64,000 nucleotides of DNA from Saccharibacter sp. 17.LH.SD. GTDB taxonomy: Bacteria > Pseudomonadota > Alphaproteobacteria > Acetobacterales > Acetobacteraceae. The stretch spans positions 57,565 through 121,564 of the forward strand of contig NZ_WVHO01000001.1 of NCBI RefSeq assembly GCF_009834805.1, written 5' to 3'. The notes under the pieces were generated by a model, which saw only the letters and a program-made list of their open reading frames with translations, searched no databases and was not told the origin of the DNA. Position numbers and translations under genes: made by a program. Of the stretch, positions 31,880 to 40,999 are shown piece after piece. Positions within the stretch are counted from its first letter, which is position 1. Each line of letters starts with the position of its first letter.

Positions 31880-32297
31880 AACGTTTTTCCTGAACCTTTG
31901 TAGAAGAAGCTCCGATACCGACCGGAGCAGGCCGTTGCCCTATAACGAATTTTTTGGCGCTATAAAAGGATAAATACGCGGTTATTTTGCATTATCTCTG
32001 GGGTGAGGGCAGACAGAGTGTCTAGGTATTAATGATTTTTCCATACTTTATTACTTATAAAGGAAGGATCTTGTGTTTAAATCGAGTGCCGAACAGAGTT
32101 TTTTGTTGGCATATAGGAATGTCCTCTGATAAAGGCGTGTCTCGTTTATCACGATTTATTTTCTGAAACGGCGTAGCGATTAGGCACACTTCGTAGCGTG
32201 CAGTAGTCACTAGATTGTATTTTAGTGTATTATGAGCTGGTATGAATTGTGTCTTACTGAGCGCGTCTTTCCATCATAGTGCAGGGTAATACTCATA
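31880..32297. other. Intergenic region between rpmE and mscL
   Basis: About 420 bases without a coding sequence I would accept. It must hold the divergent promoters of rpmE and mscL. The middle (32000-32180) is AT-rich without clear repeats or hairpins. I see no recognisable riboswitch or RNA gene. Confidence 0.4.
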
Positions 32298-32753
32298 ATG
32301 AAAGCTCTCAAAACCCCAGAATGGGTTGCTGATTTTCGCAAGTTTATCTCGCGAGGAAATGTCGTCGGTCTTGCGATCGCTGTTGTCGTTGGGGCTGCCT
32401 TTAGTGCCATCGTCAATAGCGCGGTTAAGGACATCATCACCCCCATCATCGGGTTGCTCACCGGTGGGGTTGATTTCTCCAATATCTTCATCACGCTGAA
32501 AGGTCCTGTTAAGGCGACGTTGGAGGAAGCTCAAAAGGCGGGGTCTGTTACGATTAATGTTGGCGTGTTCCTTAACGCTGTCATTCAGTTTTTGATCATT
32601 TCGCTCTTCATCTTTTGGGTCCTGCGTATTGCGTCGAAGTTGTATCGTAGTGAGAAGAAAGCAGAAGAAGCAGCACCTCCACCACCTCCGAGTCGTGAAG
32701 AAGTTCTTTTGTCTGAAATCCGTGACATTCTTGCGGCACGGTCATCAAAATGA
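32298..32753 (+). CDS. mscL: Large-conductance mechanosensitive channel
   Basis: A 151-residue MscL: FRKFISRGNVVGLAIAVVVG opens the first membrane helix (pore), followed by FSAIVNSAVKDIITPIIGLL, a periplasmic loop, the second helix (FLNAVIQFLIISLFIFWVL) and a C-terminal helical bundle EEVLLSEIRDIL. The pentamer opens under membrane tension and saves the cell from osmotic downshock, useful in sugar-rich habitats. It overlaps the next lipoprotein gene by 4 bases. Confidence 0.96.
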   Translation: MKALKTPEWVADFRKFISRGNVVGLAIAVVVGAAFSAIVNSAVKDIITPIIGLLTGGVDFSNIFITLKGPVKATLEEAQKAGSVTINVGVFLNAVIQFLIISLFIFWVLRIASKLYRSEKKAEEAAPPPPPSREEVLLSEIRDILAARSSK

Positions 32754-33067
32754 TGGCGTGGTTCAAAAGAGGCGGGGCTCTCTTATTAGCTGTCATGGCT
32801 ATTGGTTGTACAACAGCAGGCAGCACGCCGTCATATTCTGTCGAGATTTCCCCTAATGCACGCGTCTATACCTATCTCATTCTCAATGGGATGGCCCGAG
32901 GGGCGGCAATGTTGGGAAAACTTCCTGAACGAAAGGGAGTGGCATTGATGGGGGTTGATGAGAAAGCCCGCGTTCTTTTGGCAAAAGGCTTAAAGTCACC
33001 CGGAATGCGCAACGATGCTCAGACGGATCGTGCTTTAGAAGATCTTTTAGCGGCTATCCCGCAATAA
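32750..33067 (+). CDS. Small predicted lipoprotein of unknown function
   Basis: A 105-residue protein with signal peptide ending LAVMAIGC (lipobox AIGC). The mature part is mostly helical with YTYLILNGMARGAAM and a C-terminal RALEDLLAAI. I recognise no family. It is translationally coupled to mscL (4-base overlap) and followed by a strong terminator, so both act from one transcript. Confidence 0.7.
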   Translation: MMAWFKRGGALLLAVMAIGCTTAGSTPSYSVEISPNARVYTYLILNGMARGAAMLGKLPERKGVALMGVDEKARVLLAKGLKSPGMRNDAQTDRALEDLLAAIPQ

Positions 33068-33080
33068 ATAGACACGAATG

Positions 33081-33120
33081 AAAAAAGCCCTGCATCGATC
33101 ATAGATGCAGGGCTTTTTTT
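33081..33120. terminator. Bidirectional terminator between the mscL operon and secF
   Basis: AAAAAAGCCCTGCATC / GATGCAGGGCTTTTTTT: an 11-bp GC-rich stem with A/T runs on both sides, between convergent units. Confidence 0.93.
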
Positions 33121-34048
33121 AGTTGGCGCGACGTAATCTTTTCTTTCCCATCAGCAAAAGCAATGGGGCGGCGATAAAGATTGACGACGATGTGCCAACT
33201 ACAATTCCGAACAACATAACCGTTGCAAAGCCTGTAAGAGTACTTCCACCAAAGAGGGCGAGGGGAAGGGCGGCCAGGAAAACAGTCATGGATGTGCCAA
33301 GAGTTCGGTTGAGTGTCTCATTGATGGAAAGATCGAGAAGCTCTTGGAGTGGCATGGTGCGGTATTTCTTCAGATTCTCTCTGACACGATCATATACCAC
33401 TACTTTATCATTCGTAGAGTAGCCCAGGATCGTTAGCAGAGCGGCGACCATCACAAGATCGAACTCAAAGCGCGTGATAACAAGGAAGCCAATGGTCTTG
33501 GTTAAATCCAGAACCAATGTGATCACCGCACTAAGGGCAAATTCACGTTCAAAACGGAACCAGATATAAACGAGGATCATCCCCAAGCTGCACACGAGTG
33601 CAAGGATACCATCACGAAAGAGCTCTGATGAGACAGAGCCTCCAACGGCATCAGCGCGTTGAATTTGTGTGCCAGGTTCTGACGCTGTGATGGCTTGTTT
33701 GACATGATCAACAAGCTGTTGGGTTTGATGTTCAGCATTCGGACCATGTGGGAGGTTAATCGCGATGCGGATATCATTGGGAGACCCGAAAGATTGAACA
33801 GAGGCTGTGTCAATCTGTGCCTTCTCGAGGAGGGCTCGCATATGGGCGGGGTCCTCAGGTGAAGGAGAGTGGGTCTCTACAATGATACCACCGCGAAAGT
33901 CCAACCCGAGATTAAGTCCGGGCGTGAAAAATAATAAGACTGACGCGATGGAGAGAACAGCAGAGACGATGAGACCAGCATAGCGACCGCGCATAAAGCG
34001 GATCTGCCGGTCATCACGTACAAAACGAAGTAAAGGACGAGAGAGCAT
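33119..34048 (-). CDS. secF: Protein translocase subunit SecF
   Basis: A 309-residue membrane protein: one N-terminal helix, the periplasmic P1 part with LGLDFRGGIIVET, then five helices containing the RND-type motifs (GYSTNDKVVVYDRVREN and SINETLNRTLGTS). With SecD it uses the proton gradient to pull exported proteins across the inner membrane. It lies 5 bases after secD; no yajC is next to them here. Confidence 0.96.
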   Translation of the reverse strand: MLSRPLLRFVRDDRQIRFMRGRYAGLIVSAVLSIASVLLFFTPGLNLGLDFRGGIIVETHSPSPEDPAHMRALLEKAQIDTASVQSFGSPNDIRIAINLPHGPNAEHQTQQLVDHVKQAITASEPGTQIQRADAVGGSVSSELFRDGILALVCSLGMILVYIWFRFEREFALSAVITLVLDLTKTIGFLVITRFEFDLVMVAALLTILGYSTNDKVVVYDRVRENLKKYRTMPLQELLDLSINETLNRTLGTSMTVFLAALPLALFGGSTLTGFATVMLFGIVVGTSSSIFIAAPLLLLMGKKRLRRAN

Positions 34049-34053
34049 AGCGT

Positions 34054-35592
34054 TCAGACCGGAAGTTCTTTAGGGCGGGTATGGGCATACCAACGCACAA
34101 TCAACAGACGTGAGAAGATCAGGGTCGTAAAGAGCGTTGTGACGATACCGATGGTAATCGTCAGGGCAAAGTTCCTGACAGCCCCTGTACCAAACACAAA
34201 GAGCATCACATGGGCCAGGAAGGCGGTTGCGTTACTGTCAATAATCGTCCCTGTGGCACGTTCAAAGCCGCTCTGGAGAGCTTGGAGGGGTTTGCGTCCA
34301 CGTTTTACTTCTTCACGGATACGCTCATTAATGAGGATGTTCGCATCAACGGCCATTCCTAGAGTGAGCAAAATACCAGCCATTCCTGGCAGGGTCAGTG
34401 TTGCCCCAAAGAGGGAAAGTATAGCGAGAATGAGAACAAGGTTCGCAAACAGAGCAATATCAGCATACCAGCCGAAGCGGGCATAGAAGAGGAACATGAA
34501 GACTACGACCAGCACGAAACCGACAGCCAAGCTGATCATTCCTGCGCGAATAGAGGCAGCCCCAAGACTTGGGCCGATGCTGCGCTGCTCAATAACAGCA
34601 AGGGGCGCTGGAAGGGCACCTGCACGGAGTAGCAAAGCCAGGTCAGATGCAGAGCGAGCGGTGAAATTCCCCGTAATTTCACCAGAACCAGCGGTAATGG
34701 GAGAATTAATAACCGGTGCGGTGAGGATGCGATTATCTAGAACAATCGCGAACAGCTTACCGACATTGGCTGTGGTAATGCGGGCGAAATCCTCAGCGCC
34801 TTTGCTGTCAAACTTCAAGCTAACAGCCCAACGCCCTTCAGAACGTGTCGCGGCGGCGTCAGAAAGATTTGCCCCATCCACTTCGACCTGATCCTGAACG
34901 GCTAGGCTTGTTTTTCCATCCTGCATGGGAAGTAAGGTTGTGCCGGGGGTCTGCTGCGTTGGGTTTGGCCCGACAAGATGGAAGGTCATCCGTGCTGTGG
35001 TGCCGAGCAGATTTTTAATACGCTCTGGATCACTAATGCCAGGAAGCTCAAGAATGATGCGGTCATCACCTTCACGGGCGATCGTCGGGTCAAGTGCGCC
35101 TGTGCTATCAATACGGCGGCGGACGATCTCAATAGAGCGTGAGACGGCCTCGCGCGCGCGCGCCTTCATGGCGTCATGCTGAAGGGTTAGGATAAGACGG
35201 CCATCTTGTTCTGTAACAGTAAGCTCGCCCGGGGTGGCAGAGGCAATGTTGTCGAGAACGTGGCGGTCAGCGAGGTGCTCACTTTCAGCACGAGGCTGGA
35301 AGCTGAGAGAGGCGTTGTCATCATCACGCGTCATGTCCAAAAAGCCCAAATGGGCGTTTAACAGATCACGGCGTGTTTCTGCTTCCAGCGCTTGAAGACG
35401 ATCATGTTGAAGTGATTTCGTATCAAGCTGGAGAAGAAGATAAGACCCACCCCGTAGATCCAACCCGAGATGCACCTGGTGCCAAGGGAGAGAGGGAGAA
35501 GGCGACTTGATGAAATTGGGCAGACAGAGCAGAGCACTGATCAGCAAGATGCCCACAACACCCAGCATTCTGAGGCGGCTGTAATACATCAT
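34054..35592 (-). CDS. secD: Protein translocase subunit SecD
   Basis: A 512-residue SecD: first helix, LGLDLRGGSYLLLQLD, a large periplasmic head with RRRIDSTGALDPTI and ILELPGI, then five helices with GMAVDANILINERIREE and GTIIDSNATAFLAHVML, the proton-path region. It forms a complex with SecF, encoded next. It is of the short type that leaves the SecF half as a separate protein. Confidence 0.96.
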   Translation of the reverse strand: MMYYSRLRMLGVVGILLISALLCLPNFIKSPSPSLPWHQVHLGLDLRGGSYLLLQLDTKSLQHDRLQALEAETRRDLLNAHLGFLDMTRDDDNASLSFQPRAESEHLADRHVLDNIASATPGELTVTEQDGRLILTLQHDAMKARAREAVSRSIEIVRRRIDSTGALDPTIAREGDDRIILELPGISDPERIKNLLGTTARMTFHLVGPNPTQQTPGTTLLPMQDGKTSLAVQDQVEVDGANLSDAAATRSEGRWAVSLKFDSKGAEDFARITTANVGKLFAIVLDNRILTAPVINSPITAGSGEITGNFTARSASDLALLLRAGALPAPLAVIEQRSIGPSLGAASIRAGMISLAVGFVLVVVFMFLFYARFGWYADIALFANLVLILAILSLFGATLTLPGMAGILLTLGMAVDANILINERIREEVKRGRKPLQALQSGFERATGTIIDSNATAFLAHVMLFVFGTGAVRNFALTITIGIVTTLFTTLIFSRLLIVRWYAHTRPKELPV

Positions 35593-35789
35593 AGGGGGCT
35601 GAGTAACCTCAAAGCAGCATGGAGTAAGAAGAGGTTAGACCAAACGATCTTCACGAATAGGAGTGGGAACATGCCTCTTCCTGCGCGCAGATGCAACCAC
35701 TACGAAATGATTATGTGATTGGTCAGAGGTGTTGGCGTAGGTTTGCTCTTCTGAAAAGGGGTGATAAGCTCATTCTTATGAAGGATCAT

Positions 35790-36758
35790 ATGCATCTTAA
35801 TGTAGGCGTTGTGGGGGTAGGGCATTTTGGCCGCTTACATGCCCTCAAAGCAGCCAAGCATGCTGAAGAGCGGCTTGTGGGCGTGTATGATCCTGATTTT
35901 AAGAGAGCTGAGCAGGTGGCGCGTGAGACAGGGTGCCGTCCCTATGAGCATTATGAAGCCCTGCTCCCTGATGTGGATGCAGTGATCATCGCTGCTCCTG
36001 CTGAAGCTCATTATGCTCTAGGGTGTCAGGCCTTAAAGGCTGGGCGGCATGTTCTCGTTGAGAAGCCGATTGCCTCAACGATCTCAGAAGGGCGAGAAAT
36101 GGCTCTTTTGGCAGAAGAACACCAAGCCGTGCTGCAAGTAGGGCATTTGCTGCGTTATTCTGCTGAGCATAAGGCGATTACGGAAAGGATCCAATCGCCG
36201 CTGTATATTGAGGCCACACGGATAGCGCCCTTTAAACCACGTGGTACAGATGTTTCCGTTGTATTGGACCTCATGATTCATGATTTGGATTTGGTTCTGT
36301 CCATCGTTGATAGTCCCATCCACAGTATTGATGCGTTAGGTGCTGCGGTATCAAGCGAGCATGAGGATATCGCCAATGCCAGAGTGCGGTTTGAAAATGG
36401 ATGTGTGGCGGCTATTACAGCCAGCCGCATCTCATTGAAAACCGAGCGCCGTATGCGTGTTTTCTCCCAGGATGGGTATTTGTCAGCGAATTTTATGAAG
36501 TGTGAGCTGACTTATATTAATAAGAAACGTGGTTTCCCATTGCCTGGGACAGGAGGATACCGCCGGGAAGCGGTAACATGGTCTGAGATTGATCATTTAT
36601 CGGCAGAGCATACGGCTTTCGTCGCTTCATGTTTAAGAAAAGAAGCCGTGCTGGTGGATGCACGGGCGGGATTGCGTGCGTTGGAAGCAGCATTGAATGT
36701 GACGGAGAGTATCCGCGCGTCTCAGCGTTTGATGGAGCAATCGGGTTTGATCCGATAA
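35790..36758 (+). CDS. Gfo/Idh/MocA-family oxidoreductase
   Basis: About 322 residues. The N-terminal Rossmann fold is VGVVGVGHFGRLHALK, then VDAVIIAAPAEAHY and the family lysine in HVLVEKPIAS, followed by the C-terminal alpha/beta domain with VLDLMIHDLDLVLSIV. These enzymes oxidise or epimerise sugars and sugar-like compounds with NAD(P). ATGs at 35778 and 35790 are both possible; AAGGA precedes the latter. Substrate unknown; the gene is alone and overlaps the end of the convergent transporter by 37 bases. Confidence 0.87.
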   Translation: MHLNVGVVGVGHFGRLHALKAAKHAEERLVGVYDPDFKRAEQVARETGCRPYEHYEALLPDVDAVIIAAPAEAHYALGCQALKAGRHVLVEKPIASTISEGREMALLAEEHQAVLQVGHLLRYSAEHKAITERIQSPLYIEATRIAPFKPRGTDVSVVLDLMIHDLDLVLSIVDSPIHSIDALGAAVSSEHEDIANARVRFENGCVAAITASRISLKTERRMRVFSQDGYLSANFMKCELTYINKKRGFPLPGTGGYRREAVTWSEIDHLSAEHTAFVASCLRKEAVLVDARAGLRALEAALNVTESIRASQRLMEQSGLIR

Positions 36759-37654
36759 TCAGGTCGTTTTTTATTGCGCCATGCGGCTATAAGCCGTGGC
36801 GCAAAGAGATTGATTAATAACCCCAGAAATACCAGGGAAGACGCGATAATTTTCCACCCCTCGATGGGTTCGTGGAGGAAGATGACGGAGGAGGCGAGAC
36901 CAAAGATAGGGACGAGTAATGTAAAAGGGACGACCTGAGCAGCGTTGTAATGTTTTAGCAAATTATTCCATAGGGCATATCCTAGAAGGGTTGTGGGATA
37001 GACGAGATAGGCCAATGCGAAGAGTGAATAGCGGTCAAGGTGAACCACTGTATTGGTGATGCTGGCCCAACCATCAACAAAGAAGCACAGAATAAAGAGG
37101 GGAACGGAGGCAATAGCGCTTCCCCATACGACAAGCCCGAAAACATCGACATTGTGAAAGCGTTTGGTAACAATGTTCCCACAAGCCCAGGAGAAAGCGG
37201 CAAGAAGAACAAAGAATAGCCCACGCAAGGTAATATCGCCCCCTACATGAAGGGCAAGAAAACCAATCCCTGATAATGAGACGAGTGCACCGATGAGGCG
37301 AGAAAAAGTGGGTTTTTCGTGGAGGAAAAATACGGCCAGCCCCAAGGTGATAAAAACCTGGACTTGTAGGATAACGGAGGCGAGTCCTGCTGAGACCCCC
37401 AAATACATTCCTGTGAATAGGAAAATAAACTGACCTACAAAATTAAAAAGCCCATACGCAGCAAGGCCTAAAAAAGGAACGGCTGGGCGTTTGACAAAAA
37501 GGATGGCAGGGAACCCAGCAAGAAAGAATCTTAAAAAACAGAGGAGTAGGGGTGAAATGCCATGAAGACCAATTTTGATAACAACAAAATTAACCCCCCA
37601 GATCAAAACAACAAGAAGAGCCGCTAGGATATGTTTTGGGGGTAGGTTTTTCAT
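36722..37654 (-). CDS. EamA/DMT-superfamily transporter
   Basis: A 310-residue protein with ten predicted membrane helices in two EamA repeats: HILAALLVVLIWGVNFVVIK at the start and LVVWGSAIASVPLFILCFFV at the mid-point. Members export amino acids, nucleobases or other metabolites. The substrate is not evident. It is transcribed alone, facing the oxidoreductase. Confidence 0.87.
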   Translation of the reverse strand: MKNLPPKHILAALLVVLIWGVNFVVIKIGLHGISPLLLCFLRFFLAGFPAILFVKRPAVPFLGLAAYGLFNFVGQFIFLFTGMYLGVSAGLASVILQVQVFITLGLAVFFLHEKPTFSRLIGALVSLSGIGFLALHVGGDITLRGLFFVLLAAFSWACGNIVTKRFHNVDVFGLVVWGSAIASVPLFILCFFVDGWASITNTVVHLDRYSLFALAYLVYPTTLLGYALWNNLLKHYNAAQVVPFTLLVPIFGLASSVIFLHEPIEGWKIIASSLVFLGLLINLFAPRLIAAWRNKKRPDYRIKPDCSIKR

Positions 37655-37808
37655 GTTTATTCCTTTTTAGGAATATCATTCTTAGGGATTTTATAAGGGC
37701 TGTAAAGTTTTGAAATCGTATCAATGTATGTAAAAACATTTATGCAGAGGGTGAGCTAAATACTCTATGTTTGGCGATGTTCTGAAAGGTAAGGATTGCA
37801 TTTTGTCT

Positions 37809-37832
37809 ATTGTTCGATATATATAGAACAAT
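37809..37832. promoter_or_regulatory. Perfect 24-bp palindromic operator before the nitroreductase gene
   Basis: ATTGTTC-N10-GAACAAT with a TATATATA centre. It lies 27-50 bases before the start, so it would overlap the core promoter (its centre may serve as the -10). A dimeric regulator, possibly of HxlR, MarR or TetR type, is expected; its gene is not adjacent. Confidence 0.6.
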
Positions 37833-37859
37833 GCCTTTTAGAAAGAAGGAATGAGATTC

Positions 37860-38516
37860 ATGTCTCTGCTCCACACTCTACAGAAACGCTACACCGCAAA
37901 AGCGTATGATGCGTCGCGCCGTATTCCTGATGAGACCATTCATCAGCTCTTAGAGGCGCTGCGTCTAAGCCCGTCTTCCATTAATGCCCAGCCCTGGCAT
38001 TTTATTGTGGCAGATGACGATGCGGGGAGACAACGCATCGCGAAGGCAACGCCCGATCCAGGACCTTTTGCGTATAATAAAAAGAAAATCACTGAGGCAT
38101 CTCACGTTGTGCTTCTTTGCGCTCGTACTCACTTATCTGATGCCTATGTGGATGCGCTTTTAGCAAAGGAAAAAGAAGACGGTCGTTTCAATGATGACAA
38201 CGCCTTTAATGTGCGTAAGGAAACAGTGAAGCATTATGTCGGGCAACATGTTCAGGCGGGTGATGTAGCAGAATGGAACCAACGCCAGCTTTATATTGCC
38301 CAAGGCTTCCTGCTGCTGTCAGCTGGGCTTTTAAATGTTGATGCCACTCCGATCGAGGGATTCGATGCCGCTATTGCTGCAAAAGAATTTGATCTGGAAA
38401 AACAGGGACTAACCCCTATGGTCATCGTCTCGCTTGGTTATCATGCTGAGGGAGATTCCAACGCAACACGGCCAAAATCACGCTTAAGTGCGGATGTTGT
38501 TTTTTCCAAAGCGTAA
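37860..38516 (+). CDS. Nitroreductase-family FMN enzyme (NfsB-like)
   Basis: About 218 residues. FMN-binding and dimer motifs: LQKRYTAKAYDASRRIPDE, LRLSPSSINAQPWHFIV, YIAQGFLLLSAGLLNVDATP with IEGFD, and the closing RLSADVVF. This matches the oxygen-insensitive NfsB/dihydropteridine reductase group, which reduces nitroaromatics, quinones and flavins with NAD(P)H. The ATG at 37860 has AAGGA 9 bases upstream; the one at 37851 lies too close to it. A palindromic operator precedes it, hinting at induction by a chemical signal. Confidence 0.88.
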   Translation: MSLLHTLQKRYTAKAYDASRRIPDETIHQLLEALRLSPSSINAQPWHFIVADDDAGRQRIAKATPDPGPFAYNKKKITEASHVVLLCARTHLSDAYVDALLAKEKEDGRFNDDNAFNVRKETVKHYVGQHVQAGDVAEWNQRQLYIAQGFLLLSAGLLNVDATPIEGFDAAIAAKEFDLEKQGLTPMVIVSLGYHAEGDSNATRPKSRLSADVVFSKA

Positions 38517-38524
38517 GAACACGG

Positions 38525-38563
38525 GAACAACTCGATCCTTGAAGGAGGGGAGAGTTGTTCTTT
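38525..38563 (+). terminator. Terminator after the nitroreductase gene
   Basis: GAACAACTC / GAGTTGTTC with an 18-base loop, followed by TTT. It is weaker than an ideal terminator but well placed between convergent genes. Confidence 0.55.
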
Positions 38564-38588
38564 GTGGGATTAGAGAAGATACTAGTTG

Positions 38589-39083
38589 TTAAAACATCGT
38601 ATTATCATTTTGAGAGTGAGCGGGGACATCTTGGATAACATCCCAATGCTCGACGATTTGACCGTTTTTGACACGGAAAATATCGACAATGGCTTGCCCT
38701 AAATCGGTTGGTTTGTCTTTTGAGTGGACGTGCAAATAAACAAGGTCATCTTCTGTAGCACTGCGGATAATATCTGTATGGGCTTGCGGATTTTTTTGGA
38801 AGAAATCCGTAAAAAAGGCGATGAAATGTTTTTTCCCATTAGGGACATCGGGGTTGTGTTGCTTGTAGGTGTCAGCGACGATGCTTGCTGCTTTGAGGTC
38901 ATGCTTATTAAAGAAACGGTCATAGAATGAGAGGACCAACCTTCTATTGTGTTCTTCTTGTGTCAGATCACGTTTTAGTGTGTGTTGAGGCGGTAGAGTA
39001 TCATGGCCCCACGCGCTAGGCATGATGAGCACAGAGCCAGCTAAAAGGGATAAGCTTGCAATAATACCGCGATAATGTGTCAT
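38589..39083 (-). CDS. Exported SnoaL-like (NTF2-fold) protein
   Basis: A 164-residue protein: a signal peptide (IIASLSLLAGSVLIMPSAWG) followed by a SnoaL/NTF2 domain with LVLSFYDRFFNKHDLKAAS, YKQHNPDVPNGK, FQKNPQAHTDI and VDIFRVKNGQIVEHWDVIQ. Relatives are small isomerase/cyclase-like or ligand-binding proteins of unknown role, often annotated as SnoaL-like aldol condensation enzymes. It probably acts in the periplasm. No operon partner. Confidence 0.82.
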   Translation of the reverse strand: MTHYRGIIASLSLLAGSVLIMPSAWGHDTLPPQHTLKRDLTQEEHNRRLVLSFYDRFFNKHDLKAASIVADTYKQHNPDVPNGKKHFIAFFTDFFQKNPQAHTDIIRSATEDDLVYLHVHSKDKPTDLGQAIVDIFRVKNGQIVEHWDVIQDVPAHSQNDNTMF

Positions 39084-39312
39084 GGTTATTTTTGTCCTCT
39101 CAGGTTGGGGAAAGTAAAATTTTCTGAAAAAATTTCCTATCCTCTATTAAGGGAGTTATGCCATCTTGATGTGTTGAAAAAACGGTCTGGGAAAATTCTC
39201 ATAACGGTTTTTCAACTTGTATAGTAGGTCAAGTAATAGACAGACTATGTCTGCTTAGGCACACTAGAATATCAGCCTGGCGGAACTGTTAGCGATAAAA
39301 GGGATTTCAGAA

Positions 39313-39984
39313 ATGAATACGTACTGGCGCCATTTAAAATGTCGAGGGTTGTGGGGGATCTTGGGAGTATTCTTGCTTTCCCTTAGTGGGATGCCGGCGG
39401 CTCAAGCGAAGCTCATCTCTCATGATGGTGTGAGCCTTTCGGCTGATGGGAGCCCTAATGGTTCATTGCAACAAGATGTTACTATTTCCCAGACGAAACC
39501 CGCATCTCTTCATGATCTCATTGTATCAGATGATGACGATGATGATGGCAACATAGGTAGGGGCCTGTCAGACCAGGATGCCAAAGCCACAATGGGGTTG
39601 ATCGTCCTGATGATTGTTGGTGGATTTTTGGGGATTCCTATTTATTTTCTGCCAACCATCATCGCTGTTATTCGTAAGCATGAATATAAAGGCGTGATTA
39701 CTATTGTTAATATTTTTTGCGGGTGGACGGGGCTTGTTTGGCTTGGCCTTTTAGCGTGGTCTGTGTGGCCGCGTCAGGAACCGTTGAATGGAGGAAATTA
39801 TGGAGGGAATAGACCCCCACCGTTTCCGTCTGGACGTGGCACTGACTCCTCTATGTCTGTTTGTAGTGATGCATCGCTTGAACCATTTGAAAAGCTCGAG
39901 AAACTTGTGCGTATGAAACAGGATGGTCTGTTGAGTGAAGCTGAGTTTGAGGCGGCTAAGGCGCGTATTCTTCGTTCAATTTAA
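39313..39984 (+). CDS. Membrane protein with superinfection-immunity and SHOCT domains
   Basis: A 223-residue protein. It has a signal peptide (LLSLSGMPAAQA), an aspartate run (SDDDDDDGN), a helix (GLIVLMIVGGFLGIPIYFLP), then TIIAVIRKHEYKGVITIVNI followed by FCGWTGLVWLGLLAWSVWP. This is the Imm_superinfect signature (phage T4 Imm-like). The C-terminus KLEKLVRMKQDGLLSEAEFE is a SHOCT tail. T4 Imm blocks DNA entry of incoming phage; most bacterial homologues have no known role. A defence role is only a possibility. Confidence 0.8.
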   Translation: MNTYWRHLKCRGLWGILGVFLLSLSGMPAAQAKLISHDGVSLSADGSPNGSLQQDVTISQTKPASLHDLIVSDDDDDDGNIGRGLSDQDAKATMGLIVLMIVGGFLGIPIYFLPTIIAVIRKHEYKGVITIVNIFCGWTGLVWLGLLAWSVWPRQEPLNGGNYGGNRPPPFPSGRGTDSSMSVCSDASLEPFEKLEKLVRMKQDGLLSEAEFEAAKARILRSI

Positions 39985-40027
39985 CTCAGTTCATTAAATG
40001 ATATGAGACGACCTATGGAGTTCGGTT

Positions 40028-40936
40028 ATGGCGACGAAGAAGCTTTATATGCTGCAGCCTTTTCCTGTGGGACGTATCATAGAGTTCGATTTAAAGACAC
40101 GCACTTCTAAAATCATCATTGATCATATGATAGGTCATCCTGATGGGATTTATATCGATCTCGATAATAGAGATCTTTATTGGTCCAATATGGGTGTTGT
40201 GATGAATGAAGGGTCTCAGGAGTTTTTTCAAAGTGATGGGAGTATCGAAGTCAGCTCACTAACGGGCGAAAATCGTAGAGAAATTGTTGGAGGCGGGTTA
40301 TTTGTAACGGGGAAGCAGCTTGTTGCGGATCCCGCTTCGAAGCATCTTTATTGGTGTGATCGGGAAGGGATGAGGGTTTTCCGTTCAGATTATGATGGTG
40401 GCAATGTTACAGTCTTGGTGCAGAGAGGCTTATTTCCTCTAGAAAGCCACGATTATACGCGCCATTGCGTGGGGATAGCCCTTGATACCAAAAGGGGCTT
40501 TTTATACTGGACACAAAAAGGCCCGCCAAAAGGCGGTAAGGGATGCATTATGCGGGCAAACCTTGCGATGCCTCAGGGAAAGACCGCTAAAACCCGCGAT
40601 GATATTGTCGTGTTAAAAGACCACCTTCCGGAGCCCATTGATTTGGAATTAGACCCTTCGGGGGATCGTCTTTATTGGACAGATCGTGGGGATGATGCTC
40701 ATGGGGGGAATAGCTTAAACTCTGCAATGATCTCAGAGGATGGTCTTCACGATCATAAAATATTGGCAAGAGGGCTCAAAGAAGCGATTGCCTTATCCAT
40801 CGATCATGATGAGGGAAGAGTTTATTTATCTGACATTAACGGAAATTTGTACCAACATGATCTTGCTCGTGAAGGGTCATTGGAAAAACTTGCGAAATTT
40901 GATTCCCTAACAGGTATTTTCTTCGTTACAATGTAA
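40028..40936 (+). CDS. YWTD-type beta-propeller protein
   Basis: A 302-residue cytoplasmic protein built of repeated blades with LDL-receptor-like YWTD cores: DLYWSNMG, HLYWCDREGMRVFRSDYDGG, FLYWTQKG, RLYWTDRGDD and RVYLSDINGN. About six blades would make a propeller. No signal peptide and no catalytic motif I can name. In eukaryotes such blades bind ligands; in bacteria the role is unknown. It lies 43 bases after the superinfection-immunity protein. Confidence 0.75.
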   Translation: MATKKLYMLQPFPVGRIIEFDLKTRTSKIIIDHMIGHPDGIYIDLDNRDLYWSNMGVVMNEGSQEFFQSDGSIEVSSLTGENRREIVGGGLFVTGKQLVADPASKHLYWCDREGMRVFRSDYDGGNVTVLVQRGLFPLESHDYTRHCVGIALDTKRGFLYWTQKGPPKGGKGCIMRANLAMPQGKTAKTRDDIVVLKDHLPEPIDLELDPSGDRLYWTDRGDDAHGGNSLNSAMISEDGLHDHKILARGLKEAIALSIDHDEGRVYLSDINGNLYQHDLAREGSLEKLAKFDSLTGIFFVTM

Positions 40937-40958
40937 TGCTGTGAGACTGTCAGTGAGA

Positions 40959-40995
40959 TGAAGGTATTGCTCTTAGCTTAAGGGTAATACCTTCA
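40959..40995. terminator. Hairpin between convergent propeller and ABC-F genes
   Basis: TGAAGGTATT / AATACCTTCA, a 10-bp stem with a 17-base loop. It lacks a T run on either strand, so termination may be weak. Confidence 0.5.
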
Positions 40996-40999
40996 AATG

